Positions 33,561 through 44,814 of a stretch of 64,000 nucleotides of DNA are shown here, one piece after another. The stretch covers positions 3,224,001 through 3,288,000 of the forward strand of contig OZ234504.1 of the NCBI GenBank assembly GCA_965153455.1. Direction: 5' to 3'. Origin of the DNA: Sphagnum compactum. Lineage: Eukaryota > Bryophyta > Sphagnopsida > Sphagnales. The notes under the pieces were generated by a model, which searched no databases, had not been told where the DNA came from, and saw nothing but the letters and a program-made list of their open reading frames with translations. The stretch's first letter is position 1; every line of letters starts with the position of its first letter. The translations under genes and the position numbers were made by a program.

Positions 33561-34980
33561 TCATTCAAAAAATCATTCGTATGAAAAAATTATTTTGGGG
33601 GAAAAAACATGCAATACTAATGTAAATTAATGCTTGCGACTCCTTTGAGTGCATTTTGACCCTTCAATGGTTTCGATTAGTTGAATTGGATGCTTGACAT
33701 GAATGCTAATGATGAGTTAACCCTCAATCGGTAAATTGGCATAAGTGAGGTAAGAGACTTTAGGTGAAAAGATGGGGGTAGGTTGGGGGGTTTGATCTTG
33801 GGCAACTATAGGGGCCAATAGAATGGAAGGGGAAAAAGGTCCTACCTGTGCATGATCAAAGGGAAAACACATAAGGTTGGGGCCCACATTCAAATGAAGG
33901 GTTGGGGGTTGCTAAAAGGAATTAATAGGTGGTGTATGGTTTGTTAAAATTTATGGGAGGGGGAATTAGTGGGTCATTCATGGTTTGCATGAGAAGATGC
34001 GGTGGTGAATAGGTATGTGATGGTGCATGATAAAACAAATGGGTGATGGGGACTATAAGGTTCAATGAAACATGATGAATTAAGGGACATGGGACGTTTG
34101 GTGCCCATGAAAAAGGAGGCCTACTAAAAGCACAAGCCCCACTTTTTAAAAGTTGCATACTACTTTAAAGTAATCCTAAATTTACAAAACCAACCACACA
34201 AGACTAAACGAAATGAAAAAAAATAAAAATCCTTAGGGTCCTTAGTTAAGGCATTATATATGTTCAAAGGTGCAAATGGGATAACACGAGCCACACCAGC
34301 CCATTTTTTGACTACTTTGTGGGAATTATTCCAAAAATATTCTTGGAATATTCTTGAAAAATCTTTGAAAAAAATTTACATTATTTTATTAAGGTTTATA
34401 TCAAAAATTTGACAAAAAATGTGATTTTCAAAAAAAATCAAATCCATTTACAAATCCTTTTACTATTTAAAAGCAAATGTTACAATGCTTAATGAGTCCT
34501 TTTGTTTTTTTTACTCATTGGATTAATTTCAAATTAATTCACATGTTCCCATGATATATTAAAAATACAACTATATAATCAAATCATACAATTTCAACTA
34601 CAAATTAAATTACGACTTTAAAATATGAAAAAACTAAACAAGTTTTACACTTGTTATAGTACATGTTATTGTGGCTGCACCCCAAAGTCAAGCCATAATT
34701 TCGCTATAAGCTTGGGTGTCACGATCACTACTTTACTAGGTTCAACACAACCAAGACACCCTAATACCAAAATATTACATGTTTCATTCCTTGTTCCTAG
34801 TCCTATAGGACTTAAGATAAATAATGGCACACAAAAGTTTCTTAAAAAATGATTGTTGTGGATTAGTTACCCTTTTCACAAGGATTCCATCACAAATTTA
34901 TAGCCTTCATGGGTTTGTTCCAAATCTGTGCAAAGTATATTATTTCATAGGTTCATATTGCTTAAACATGAAAGTCGTGT
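33561..34980. other. spacer with a G-rich, gene-like patch
   Basis: Around 33770-34150 the plus strand is G-rich. On the minus strand it reads as proline-rich peptide ('PPHLLMQTMNDPLIPPP' at 33922-34158), possibly a decayed coding fragment. No domain is recognised. The remainder is AT-rich. Confidence 0.35.
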
Positions 34981-34981
34981 G

Positions 34982-35090
34982 CATAACATTCATGTTTAAA
35001 CAATATGAATAGGCATATGACATTCGTGTTGAAACAATATGAATAGGCGTATGACATTCGTGTTTAAACAATGCGCATGACATTAATGTT
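34982..35090. repeat. ~34-bp tandem repeat
   Basis: Three units based on 'aaacaatatgaataggc' + 'tatgacattcgtgtt'; the third is shortened to 'aaacaatgcgcatgacatta'. Further weaker units extend to both sides. Confidence 0.6.
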
Positions 35091-35690
35091 CACACAATAA
35101 GTAAATGAATGACATCTATGTCTATTCCATACAAACCTATGAAAAGCAGATTTGCACGACTATTATTGTCAAATCATGGTCCATGAAGTTTGTGATGCCT
35201 AATCAACTTTAGAAACTATGTACAATAAAGTCTCAACTTTACAATGTTTTCACACATTCGTAGGATGCACCATGACATTCTTAGCTAGTTGGCTAGGTGA
35301 CTTGACAATGTATGTATTTTATGTTGCATTGGCCTTTATTCAACTTGTAAAAACCCTCTAATACCAAGTGTTACTACTCTCAATAGTTTTCCCCTATTGC
35401 ATGGGTCCCACAATCCACTTGGGTGTGGATGAGCTCAAATGAACCAAAATTGATGTCAAAACATTAATTTTTTTTCCACTTATTGTTACATTTGTTTATG
35501 TGGTGCCACTTTAATGGCATGTGAATCATGGAAAGTTGTGCTTATTGAATAATATGGATATTGAAAATTTTAAAATGAGAAGTAAACAAATTTTCAATAT
35601 TAAATTTTGGTTTGAACAAAGGATGTTTAACAACTTCATTCAATAACACTACTTTTGACGCACTCCTAATTCCTTGCAAGAATCAAATAT
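35091..35690. other. AT-rich spacer
   Basis: No gene or repeat is recognised. Confidence 0.4.
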
Positions 35691-35699
35691 GAGTCCAAA

Positions 35700-36570
35700 C
35701 AGAAAACAACGGAAGAGGAAGGAGTCGGGGCACATTCCCTGGCTCGCAGCATTTTGGAGGGGTAGAGGGGCGTGCTAGAGCTCCGGGATGGGACTAGGAA
35801 GAATGACAAGCATCAACTACTCACATGGACCTGCAAAAAACCAACACAAAGTGGTTAGTGCATAGTTGGAACACTTTTGGTGCTAGGACAAGCCATGGGC
35901 AACTCGGACTCACAAGATTCACCATGACCCGGACTTGGGGGAAGCCATCACCTTCCCCCTTATAGTATACTCTATGCCTCTACACGAGGCCCACATCCAA
36001 ATGGCATTTTGTCCCGAAATTGCCAAGTGGGAGTCCCGAAATTGCCAAAGTTGGGATTCCTGCGACTTTGGGGCCCCATAACTTTGCGAGCAGACCTTCG
36101 ATCGAGATGAGGTCTGAAGCAAAGTTGTAGCCCTCATCAAGAACTTTCCAACGGTATGTTGCACGCCACCTGCATGCACCGAAATTAGGTCGATTCTTGA
36201 CTTTTAATGGTTAGGAGTCAAACTGGCAATTTGGCTCCCGGCCCTTCTTTTGGCCATAACTTGTGTTTTAGATGTCCAAATTGGTTATGCAAGCCCATTT
36301 TAGACATCTACGTTCCAAGAGATTTTCAATGATATAAGGAACGTTTTAAGCCATTAAGTTTTGACCCCTGAAATTGTCCTCTGAAAGTTCGGGAGTCCAC
36401 CAGGACTCCATCTCCCAAAGTGGGAGTTGCCTTGGGAGTGTGAGGGTTCACTCCCTCACACTTTCTTACACTCCCAAAAGCATGTTGTGTGTCTTCCGGG
36501 CTTCCCTTTTGGCCTGCAACCTTGCAAACCCTTTACCTTGGTCTTGAGCCCAAGGCTAGGGTTATGACAA
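35700..36570. other. GC-richer island of unknown origin
   Basis: This block is clearly less AT-rich than both flanks and has sharp edges. It contains the duplication 'gggagtcccgaaattgccaa' within 36008-36052 and related 'gggagt/actccc' words at 36390-36480. It looks like part of a non-coding transposable element (for example an LTR), but no partner copy is in the window and no long frame is open (longest 86 codons, minus). Confidence 0.4.
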
Positions 36571-36639
36571 CTTTCATAAAAAGCCCTTTAGCTTTCATAA
36601 TAGAATTTATTTCATCCTCAATTATTTTAATGTAGGTAC

Positions 36640-37060
36640 TATTAGACACATCTAAAAAACACTTAAATTTTCAATCTTTTTCAATTTTGTGTTTATGAAA
36701 ATTTAATGTTTTTAAAAGTTCACAAATATTTATTGACATGTAAATGTGATACATTATATATGTTGTTTAAAAAAAAGTTGTAGCTTATAAAAAAAATTAA
36801 ACTTGAAATGTCAACATCTTTTGGTATGATTTGAAATTATAACAATTTTTCAAATGAAACACAAAATCTAGCAAAATCTGTGCATTTTCAAAAATTTGTA
36901 TTTATTCAAATTTGATTATACAAAAACATATGACATATTGGGGCAACTATAAATACAATAAATAAAAAGTTTCTAAATATTTCATTTGAAAATTCCTTTT
37001 TATGAAAACATGTTTTTTTGGCAAAAGGACCCCAAAAAGGACAATAGTCTTAAATGCAAG
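36640..37060 (+). repeat. dispersed AT-rich repeat R1, partial copy 3
   Basis: It shows the right half of R1: 'gttgtagcttat', 'tatgatttgaaattat', 'caatttttcaaatgaaacac', 'tgcattttcaaaaatttgtatttattc', 'gaaaattc.tttttatgaaaa'. Confidence 0.55.
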
Positions 37061-37263
37061 ATAGACACATTGGGTTGTTATATGTTGTTTGGGTCACCTA
37101 TGGCACAAACCAGATACGAAAGGGAAAAAAACATAGAAAAAAACCCCTAATTCAAGCATGTAGTGGATTGGTTACCTCGACAAAGTGGCCTTTAAAAGAA
37201 AACACATTCCACTTTTGTGGCCTTCTTTAAACCTCGCCTCTTAAACCGTAAAATTTATTTATT

Positions 37264-39010
37264 ATGATGGCTTGGAATTTTGTGCAAACTTCCACAACAA
37301 ACTTCAATGAACAACATTGCACTCATGAAGCACGAGGATCTACATTGCATTCATTTAAAAATTTGAAAAGTAAATCATGTGCAAAAATAATCCAAGAACA
37401 ACTTTCCCACAATCTTATGTCACTACACTCCCACTATACTGTTGTTTTAATGTAATAAAAACTTAGAAAGGACCTGCAAAATTATTGGAACTAATTTTGA
37501 ATTTATTCCAAAATTCGAAGTTTCTTTCCATGATGTGTGTGCAAAAAGCGGCCATTAATTTCTAATATCAAGTTTTGATTCTAAAAGATTTAAATGACAA
37601 AAGTAAAGAAAATCCTCATGCTTGGTGGAGGAATAGTGTAAATCCTAAAGCTAGAAGTGATGCCCATGCATGGGCAACTTGATACTGTAAAATGATATAC
37701 TTTGAATCACATGATTACAAATTCAAAACTATAATAATGCTTAAAGATGTTCAAGTATAAAATCTAAAAGGGTATATGTATTTTTATTTTTTGAATGTTC
37801 TTAACACATGGATCCCTTCTTATGGAATATATTAGAATTAAAAACAAAACTAAGAATGATTTGGTGAACATACAATTAGGACAAAAGACTTTTGAAACAA
37901 AAAAATCACCTATCCACATGCTTTTCTTGAGTGCTTTAAACATATATATAAAAGGAATCTTGAAACATGATGAATTTTCATGAAAATTTTGTAGTTGCTA
38001 CTTTGAAAGTATAAGAAATTATTAAAAAAATAAAACAATTTTTTTAATATAAAGTGTTCCCATGGTGATTTTTCAAAAAATTTAAAAACATTTTTTATAG
38101 ATTGTCCACACATTTTGTGGCTCCCTTTTTCATGCTTTTACCCATCAATACCCTTTCAAGATCAGGATCCATGACAACATGAGTAGTATCTAAAACTACC
38201 ACAAGCAAAAAGGGGGAAAAAAATTGCTTGAAAAGGAACACCAACTCTATAATTGCTTGTTTCTCCTCATCTTGTAATTCTAGTCACAAAAAATGGTTAG
38301 AAGTGCAACATGTCTTGGGAAAGGATTTGCAAAAATTACAACAAAACCACCTATCTTTTTATGTATACAAACTAACAAGGTCTTTGGAAACAAAATGGGG
38401 AATAATCAAATATGATGTTCAAAGTTCACAAAGAATTTTGAAATTGTCCAAGCTTTCCAAAAATTAGATGCAAACCACAAGAACATCTTACAAAAGGTTC
38501 TAAAAGTCTACAAGGTGAAGCATCTAAATAAGGTAGAGCTTTACTTTCCCACATTGTTGGTTGGTTTTGATAGACATCCCATATTGGGTTGATGAATGCA
38601 TGGAAGCTATAAAAATCATGCCCCTTAAGCCAAAGGGATGTGCTTTATTTATGTCAAATGTTGATGCAAGCAAGGTTTAAATTCCAATAGCTCGAAGTTT
38701 TGTAACAAAATGTTGTAAGGTAGAAAGTTGCCAAAGAGTAGTCAAAAATAAAAAATGTGTGACGAAAGCACTTGCCCAAGTCATAACGGACATGGCCACA
38801 ACAACATTGAAAAAAAAAACATCTTTGGAATGGATAGTGTAATGACAATGTTCCCAAAACCCATAGATGAATTGGAAGAAGCCCAAAAGTTTTTATAGTT
38901 ATGAAGGCAAACGAGTTGTCAAAGTTGAAAGTGTCATTACAAATTGTTGCAACATCCATTATAGCTCCACCAAACGTCACCACTAAAATTCCATTGCAAC
39001 CTTGCAACTA
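37264..39010 (+). pseudogene. unrecognised degraded coding region
   Basis: Several short plus-strand frames follow one another and read like parts of one decayed protein: 37264-37455, 37795-37983, 38228-38467, and a better stretch near 38590-38830 ('SNVDASKV', stop, 'IPIARSFVTKCCKVESCQRV', 'ALAQVITDMATTTLKKKT'), continuing near 38840-38890 ('FPKPIDELEEAQKF') and 38900-39000. No known family is recognised. It could be a transposon protein or a host gene fragment. The only support is the protein-like composition and continuity across stops. Confidence 0.35.
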
Positions 39011-39861
39011 TTTAGAGAAACAAAATAACAAATGATACATTCATTCAAAATAACAATGTAGATTCATCAAAATTACAAAAGACAATTGAAATGATTAAGG
39101 TAAATGCAATTACATAGCTTGAATAATTTTGCACAATGTTTATCTTTTATATAGTGATGTTCATTTTTATTGAACAAGCCATGGCCAAATTGGCTTGTCA
39201 ATTCCATAATTTTATTGTCAAACACTTTCTACTCCCATTCATTCAAGCTCAACTTCATCAATTCACAAAGGTGCTCCAAAAAAGAATGTTGAAAATCAAA
39301 AGAAAATTGTGCAAATTGTGTAAAAAGAAATAGATGTATACAAAAAAATGCCCAAGTGTAGAGAGAAATGTGTGATTGAAAGTTCACAAAGAAAACTCAT
39401 TGTGAAGTTTTGAAAGGAAAGCATTAGATGAACAAAGAATTGGGAAAGACAAAATATTGTCTTCTATGTTAGTTCAATTAGTGGGGGAGACGAATCACAT
39501 TATGATTACCTATGCATTAGCAACTTGCGTTGATGGCCTTCACTTGTGGAAAATACAATGACATTTTCCAATTACATGATGGAGATGCTCTTAGGGCATG
39601 AAAATATATAATGCCTTTAAAAGGGTTGGTAATAGTCCCTTTTTGCCAAAAAAATCATCAAAAGGCAACACAAGTTTTTGAATGTCAAATATTTTGTTGT
39701 AGACTCCCACTTTTTGAAAAAATCACCTAAAAAGGATAGAAATTTATCTTTTTAGGAAGGTATTGCAATATTTAAGTCTACTAGCTATAGTTTTAAGGAC
39801 TCCTTCAAATAATGTAACCAAATAAACTGAAATTTGGCTAGGGATGCTCACCATTTTGGTC
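39011..39861. other. AT-rich spacer left of E3
   Basis: A possible further protein-like patch lies at 39136-39333 (plus, lysine-rich end) with no recognised domain. Nothing else is seen. Confidence 0.35.
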
Positions 39862-39865
39862 CCAT

Positions 39866-41784
39866 TGTAACCTAAAACAGTGTTAAAACATTTTCTGTGG
39901 ATGAACGTAGATGGAAGTGGGAACCCTAAGTCGGTTGGGTGGTAGATGATGCCAAATTGTGAAGTAGTTATGCTTCGTTAGGAATTGAAGACGCTCAAAG
40001 TCCAGTTTCTTGTTTTTTTTTTTGCATTTGGCTTTGTTGTTTTGCAAGTTACTATGTTTAATATTGGTCTTCAATGGAATGGCTTAGGTGAGTTGGTTTT
40101 GGTGATGGAGCAAAATCCTTGTTGCTTAGTTGACTGTCTTTTTGGGGTGAAAATACACTACAGGTGAGCCATTTTTCACCACTTTTCACCCATAAAGGTG
40201 ATGTATAACAAGTATAATAGGTGTGCACTAAATTGAAATCTTGATGGCATTTTAAAAAACCCTAAACATAAGAAAAAAAACTTTAAAATGTGCATGACAA
40301 GATTTTGGAACTCAAAACTCATTTAGAATCAAAGTTAAGCTTGATCCAATGGTTAGATCAAGAGGTTTGGATAAAATCAATGTGCATACAGTATATAACA
40401 TATATCTTTTCAACGACCATAGGCCTTCATTTTTGTGGTTCATAACATTTTAGTAAACCAAAAATAATGAAAAAATAATACAATGCCTACCTGTAAAATC
40501 TTTTTATTTTAAGGTAATGGTTTTTTCCCAAAAATAAGAGTTTATTATGCATTTATTGTTCAAGAACTGCAAAAAAACACATTTTTTGAATGGATTTTCA
40601 ACCAACAATGGTAAATTTCTAAATGGTCTTAAATTTAGTTGATGTACATCAATATCACTCACCACAAAAAAATTCATTATAAAACTCCACTCATAACTTT
40701 AGTTTTGAAGTATATTTGCAATTTTTCATATTCTATGACATGTTTTTTTTCGACACAGATATACTTCATATGTTCAAGTTTGTAAATGTTTGTTAGAATT
40801 TCTTTTAAAATAAACTGGTTTAAGTTTAAATTTAATGCAATATACTTGAAATGAACAAAAATAATCCAAGATGTGATGTTCCCATGTACCCAAAAAAACC
40901 AAATCTAAAAGCTCTATTTTTGTGATTACAATTTTTGGGGGGCTTAATGTGCTTTACCTATGGTGAATGTGAGTCATGGTTTTTGGAAATGATTGGTATT
41001 GTTGTTTCTATGGAGTGGGAGGATGAAGTCAGGGACATATTATATGATATGGGATGAGGAGGATGAAAGGTAGGCATTCTTAGGGGAAAAAGCTAAGTTT
41101 TGATCTTCAAATTGTGAAGTAGTTGAGTTTTTTAGCCGGGGGATGAATGCCCTATGAAGTGCTCCTTCTCTTTAACCTATTGCATGTGTTCCGATGTGCC
41201 ATGAGTATCAAGAGGAGATTAAGAGGTCGAAAGTCTGTGATTAGGGACCAATTCAAAGGAAGGGATGAAAAAATCTAACGATTTCAAGAGCGGTTGTGGT
41301 GGAAGCTATCATTCTGTTTTTGGGTTCGGGACCTTAGAGTGAAACTGTTGTATGGTTTGTTTTTAGATGAGAATACCTATGCTATAATGGGAGTTCCAAG
41401 GATTGAAAAACAAGTGGGCACTTTAAGGTTTAGGTGAAGGGTTTTCACAATTACTAGCATTGTTTTTAATCTCTGTCCAACTTCTAAATGGGAATGATAT
41501 GCTAATGAAGGGATTGCATTTGTGGGGTTTTGTTGTTGAATGATGAACTGCCACATTCATTCACAACTAGTTAGTTCTGTGAGAGGAAATCAAGAGACGT
41601 TTGATCCCTTGAGGTTCTTGTTTTTGAACTGTGAAGTTCTTCAAGTAGAAGGATCTTCAGTTTATGACAAACACTTGTTGTAACCTCATTTCTATTCCTT
41701 GGAAATATTCAACAAAACTTAGTTAATCTACGTAGAATCTACTAGGGACTACCATGACAAAATCACTCCCCCCCTCTTTTTGGT
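39866..41784 (+). repeat. E3 5' LTR (1919 bp, with ~0.8 kb extra)
   Basis: It starts TGTAACCTAAAACAG and is collinear with 43692-44810, except for about 0.8 kb present only here, between roughly 40146 and 40960. It ends CTCTTTTTGGT, overlapping the primer site. Confidence 0.88.
40146..40960. mobile_element. ~0.8-kb insertion in E3 5' LTR
   Basis: The sister LTR passes directly from 'caatctttatgg' to 'tgagtgtgag'. Here the match stops after 'tgtctttttgg' and resumes at 'ctatggtgaatgtgag'. The inserted DNA is AT-rich and non-coding, with a 'ggtgagccatttttcacc' foldback near its left end. No convincing terminal repeats were found. A deletion in the other LTR is the alternative. Confidence 0.5.
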
Positions 41785-41792
41785 ATCAAAGC
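41781..41792 (+). other. E3 primer-binding site
   Basis: TGGTATCAAAGC has one mismatch to the initiator-Met primer site of E2 (TGGTATCAGAGC). Confidence 0.82.
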
Positions 41793-41864
41793 TACATGAT
41801 CCTAAACTATTGGAACATATGTAGTTGCCAAGGTTATTGAAGGATAAAGTGTCCCAAAACTAGG

Positions 41865-42515
41865 ATGTCAAATTTTAATGAGGAACAATTAGTTGCAGAA
41901 ACTAAGGAAATTCATGAAAAACATATCACACTTAGGTTTGATGTTCCCAGGATTCTAGGAGCACCATGGATAGGAGCTTTAATTCTGCGTCGGTTAGAAA
42001 TTAATGTTGTTTCCATTATAAGAGTGAGCCCTAATGAAGCACAAACTAGTGATATTGTTGTAGAATTAATGCACAACGGGTTTTATACTAGGGCATAGGT
42101 CTGGGGTAAAAAATGCAAAATGGAGCAAATGGATGGGCATCAACTGCAAGATTTCACAAACAATATAACTTTACCTCCTACCTTATGTAGAGTGTCAACC
42201 ATAGATCAGAGAGACAAATGCAAGTGCCACAAATAGGTGACATTTGGATTCCAATTTCTCCTATTTCCCCAAATCATTTTAGCAAATTTTTTATTCCAAG
42301 TGTTGAAGATTTATTTCAAGTAGGACCAAATATTGAAGGTGGATAACTTTATATCAAAATCCTCCTTGATAAGCTAGAGAGTGTGCTTTGATGACAACTG
42401 TGGAATATGGTGGCAGATGGACTCTATAGATGAGCAAAACTTCACTCTTCTACCATCTGATGTTGTGATTTTAAACCCAATGCAAAAAGGGGAACAATTT
42501 GATTTCTTTTTGTGA
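41865..42515 (+). pseudogene. E3 pre-gag ORF1, unknown function
   Basis: The ATG at 41865 starts 'MSNFNEEQLVAETKEIHEKH' and stays open to TAG at 42096-42098. It continues in the same frame through 'MEQMDGHQLQDF' and 'LPPTLCRV', then shifts near 42210 into 'VPQIGDIWIPISPISPNHF' and 'VEDLFQVGP'. After another break it ends near 42515 with 'WWQMDSIDEQNFTLLPSD'. It aligns along its whole length with 19921-20554 of E2. No known domain is recognised. Confidence 0.7.
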
Positions 42516-42611
42516 TAATTAAGGGGGTAGGATGAGTATGTGATTTTGGATGAACAAGCAGTTAGGATAGGGACTGATTAGGGAACTTTGTAAGTTTGAA
42601 TTTTGAAAATA

Positions 42612-43645
42612 CCCTGTTCTTCCAAGATCTAGTGGTACCTAGACCTACAGGTGAGTCTGTCAACAAGTTTATCAAGATTAGTTAGGCAATCTGAAAACAT
42701 GAAAACTAGTATTGAAGAAATGAAGAGCATTCCCATCTGTGATTTTTTTAATTGTGTTGCAATGGACACTGTTAGACCACTACCACAAATAACTGATGGC
42801 AATAAGTATGTGCTTGTGGCTATTGACCATTGTTCTAAATGGTGTGAAACATGACTTGTCAAGGAACATGATGCTCTTACTACTGCTAAGTTTCTAGAAG
42901 ATGAAATTATTTACTGGTATGGAGTGCCAAAATTGCATTCTTATAAACAACAATAGTGAATGGATGTAGAGATTTGCTGAAGTTATTTGTTGAAGTTTGT
43001 CAAAATTATGGCATCACGCATCAGTTTACAACATTAGCTTGGCCTCAATGCAATGGCATGGTTGAATGTTTGATAAAAACCATCAAACATGGACTAATGG
43101 TTATGGTAGCCAACAACATATAACACTAGGATTTATTACTACCATGAATACTTTTTGGGTATCTGTGTGGCATTCAAGCCAACACAAAATATTCTCCATT
43201 CATGGTGCTCACTGGCCATATGCCCAAACTAACCATTGATAATAGTCTTACTAGTTTATGTGATGTGTTTGATGAACATGCAGGTCCTGAAGTCATGGTA
43301 GATAAAGATGATTCTTAAAATGCAACTGATTACCAACGTGCACAAATCTCTTCTTGAGAATGTGGAACATGTTCAAAAGAAATAGAGGAAGGTATATGCT
43401 ACCAGAAAGGGATTGTAAACCTTTGAGGACTTTGTAGAAAATAGCAAGGTCAAGATGCGCAGACCTAGAAAAAAAATCTTTATTTGGTAACTAGGAGGGA
43501 TTCTACATTTTTATTGATCATAAAGATGGGAAGGGATCTCAAGAGCAAAACAATGGCAGTAGAATATGTATTTTCAAAGATCTCAAAGAACAATGTTGGG
43601 AACGTGCAAGAAGGGATTTACAATTATGTTTGTTTGCAAATTGAT
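42612..43645 (+). pseudogene. E3 integrase remnant
   Basis: Homologous to the E2 integrase. It opens with a 'LVVPRP' patch near 42630; most of the HHCC zinc region is missing. The core start is at 42720-42855 ('SIPICDFFNCVAMDTVRPLP', 'YVLVAIDHCSKWCET'). The D and E motif regions near 42920 and 43060 are shifted and damaged ('QCNGMVECLIKT'-like). The C-terminal part near 43560-43645 ends 'CWERARRDLQL'. Many stops make it dead. Confidence 0.8.
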
Positions 43646-43691
43646 GTTGATCTATGAGGACATAGATTTGTTTGGAAGGAGTGGTGACACT

Positions 43692-44810
43692 TGTAACCTA
43701 AGACAATGTAAAGCATTTTCTCTAAATGAACACAGATGGAAGTGGGAACTTGAAGTCGATTGGGTGGTAGATGATGCCAAATTGCGAAGTAGTTATGCTC
43801 GTTAGGAATTGAGGAAGTCGAAAGTCTAGTTTCTTGTTTTTTTTTTCTGCATTTGGCTTTGTTTTCTTGTTTTGCAGGTTATCGTGTTTAATACTGTTCT
43901 TCAATGGAGTGGCTTAAGTGAATTGGTTTTGGTGATGGAGCGGAATCCTTGCTACTCAGATGACAATCTTTATGGTGAGTGTGAGTCAAGGTTCTTGGAG
44001 GTGATTAGTACTGTTGTTTTTAGGGAATGGGAGGATGAGGTCAGGGATGGACTATATGAAGTGAGATGAGGAGGACGAAAGGCAAACATTCTTGGGGGAA
44101 GAAGCTAAATTCCAATCTTCAAATTGTGAAGTTATTGAGTTTTTGAGTAGGAATAATGAACAGTTGGGGATGAATGGCCCTATGAGGTTCTCCTTATTTC
44201 TAACCTATTACATGTGTTTTGTTGTGCCATGAATATCAAAAGGAGATTAGGAGGTCTAAAGTCTTTGGTTAGGGACCAATACATGATCAAGGGAAGGGAT
44301 GAAAGAGTCTAGTGATTTCACGAATGGTTGTGGTGGCAACCATCATACTATTTTTGGGTTTTGGGACCTTAGAATGAAAGTGTTATATGGTTTGTTTTTA
44401 GAAGAGAGTACCTATGCTATAACTGGAGTTCTGGGGATTGAAGAACAAGTGGGCACTTTAAGGTTTTCACAATCACCAGCATTGTTCTTAGTCTCTGTCC
44501 AACTTCTGAATGGGAACAATATGCTGATGAGGGGATAACATTTTTGGGGTTTTGTTGTTGAATGATGAGCTGCCACACTCACTCAAAACCAATTGGCTCT
44601 ATGAGAGGAAATCAAGAGAGGTCTAATCCCTTGAAGTCTTTGTTTTTGAATTGTGAAGTTCTTCAAGTAGAATGATCTTCAATTTAGGACAAACACTTGT
44701 TGTAACCTCATTTCTATTCCTTGGAAATATTTAACAAAACTTGGTGAATCTACATAAAATCTACTAAGGAGTGCCATGACAGAATCACCCCCCTCTTCTT
44801 TTTGGTGACA
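43692..44810 (+). repeat. E3 3' LTR (1119 bp)
   Basis: It starts TGTAACCTAAGAC, preceded by 'ggaaggagtggtgacact', and ends CTTTTTGGTGACA. Like E2, the final GACA is absent from the end of the 5' LTR. Confidence 0.88.
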
Positions 44811-44814
44811 CCAT

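Larger units (their letters stand above)
39866..44810 (+). mobile_element. LTR retrotransposon E3, internally deleted relative of E2
   Basis: LTRs at both ends, an initiator-Met-type primer site, the pre-gag ORF1 region and an integrase remnant are present. Gag, protease, RT and RNase H are missing: the sequence passes from the end of ORF1 (about 42515) to the start of integrase (about 42612). The exact 4-bp target duplication CCAT flanks it (39862-39865 and 44811-44814). All coding parts are broken. It is older than E2, judging by LTR divergence. Confidence 0.88.
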
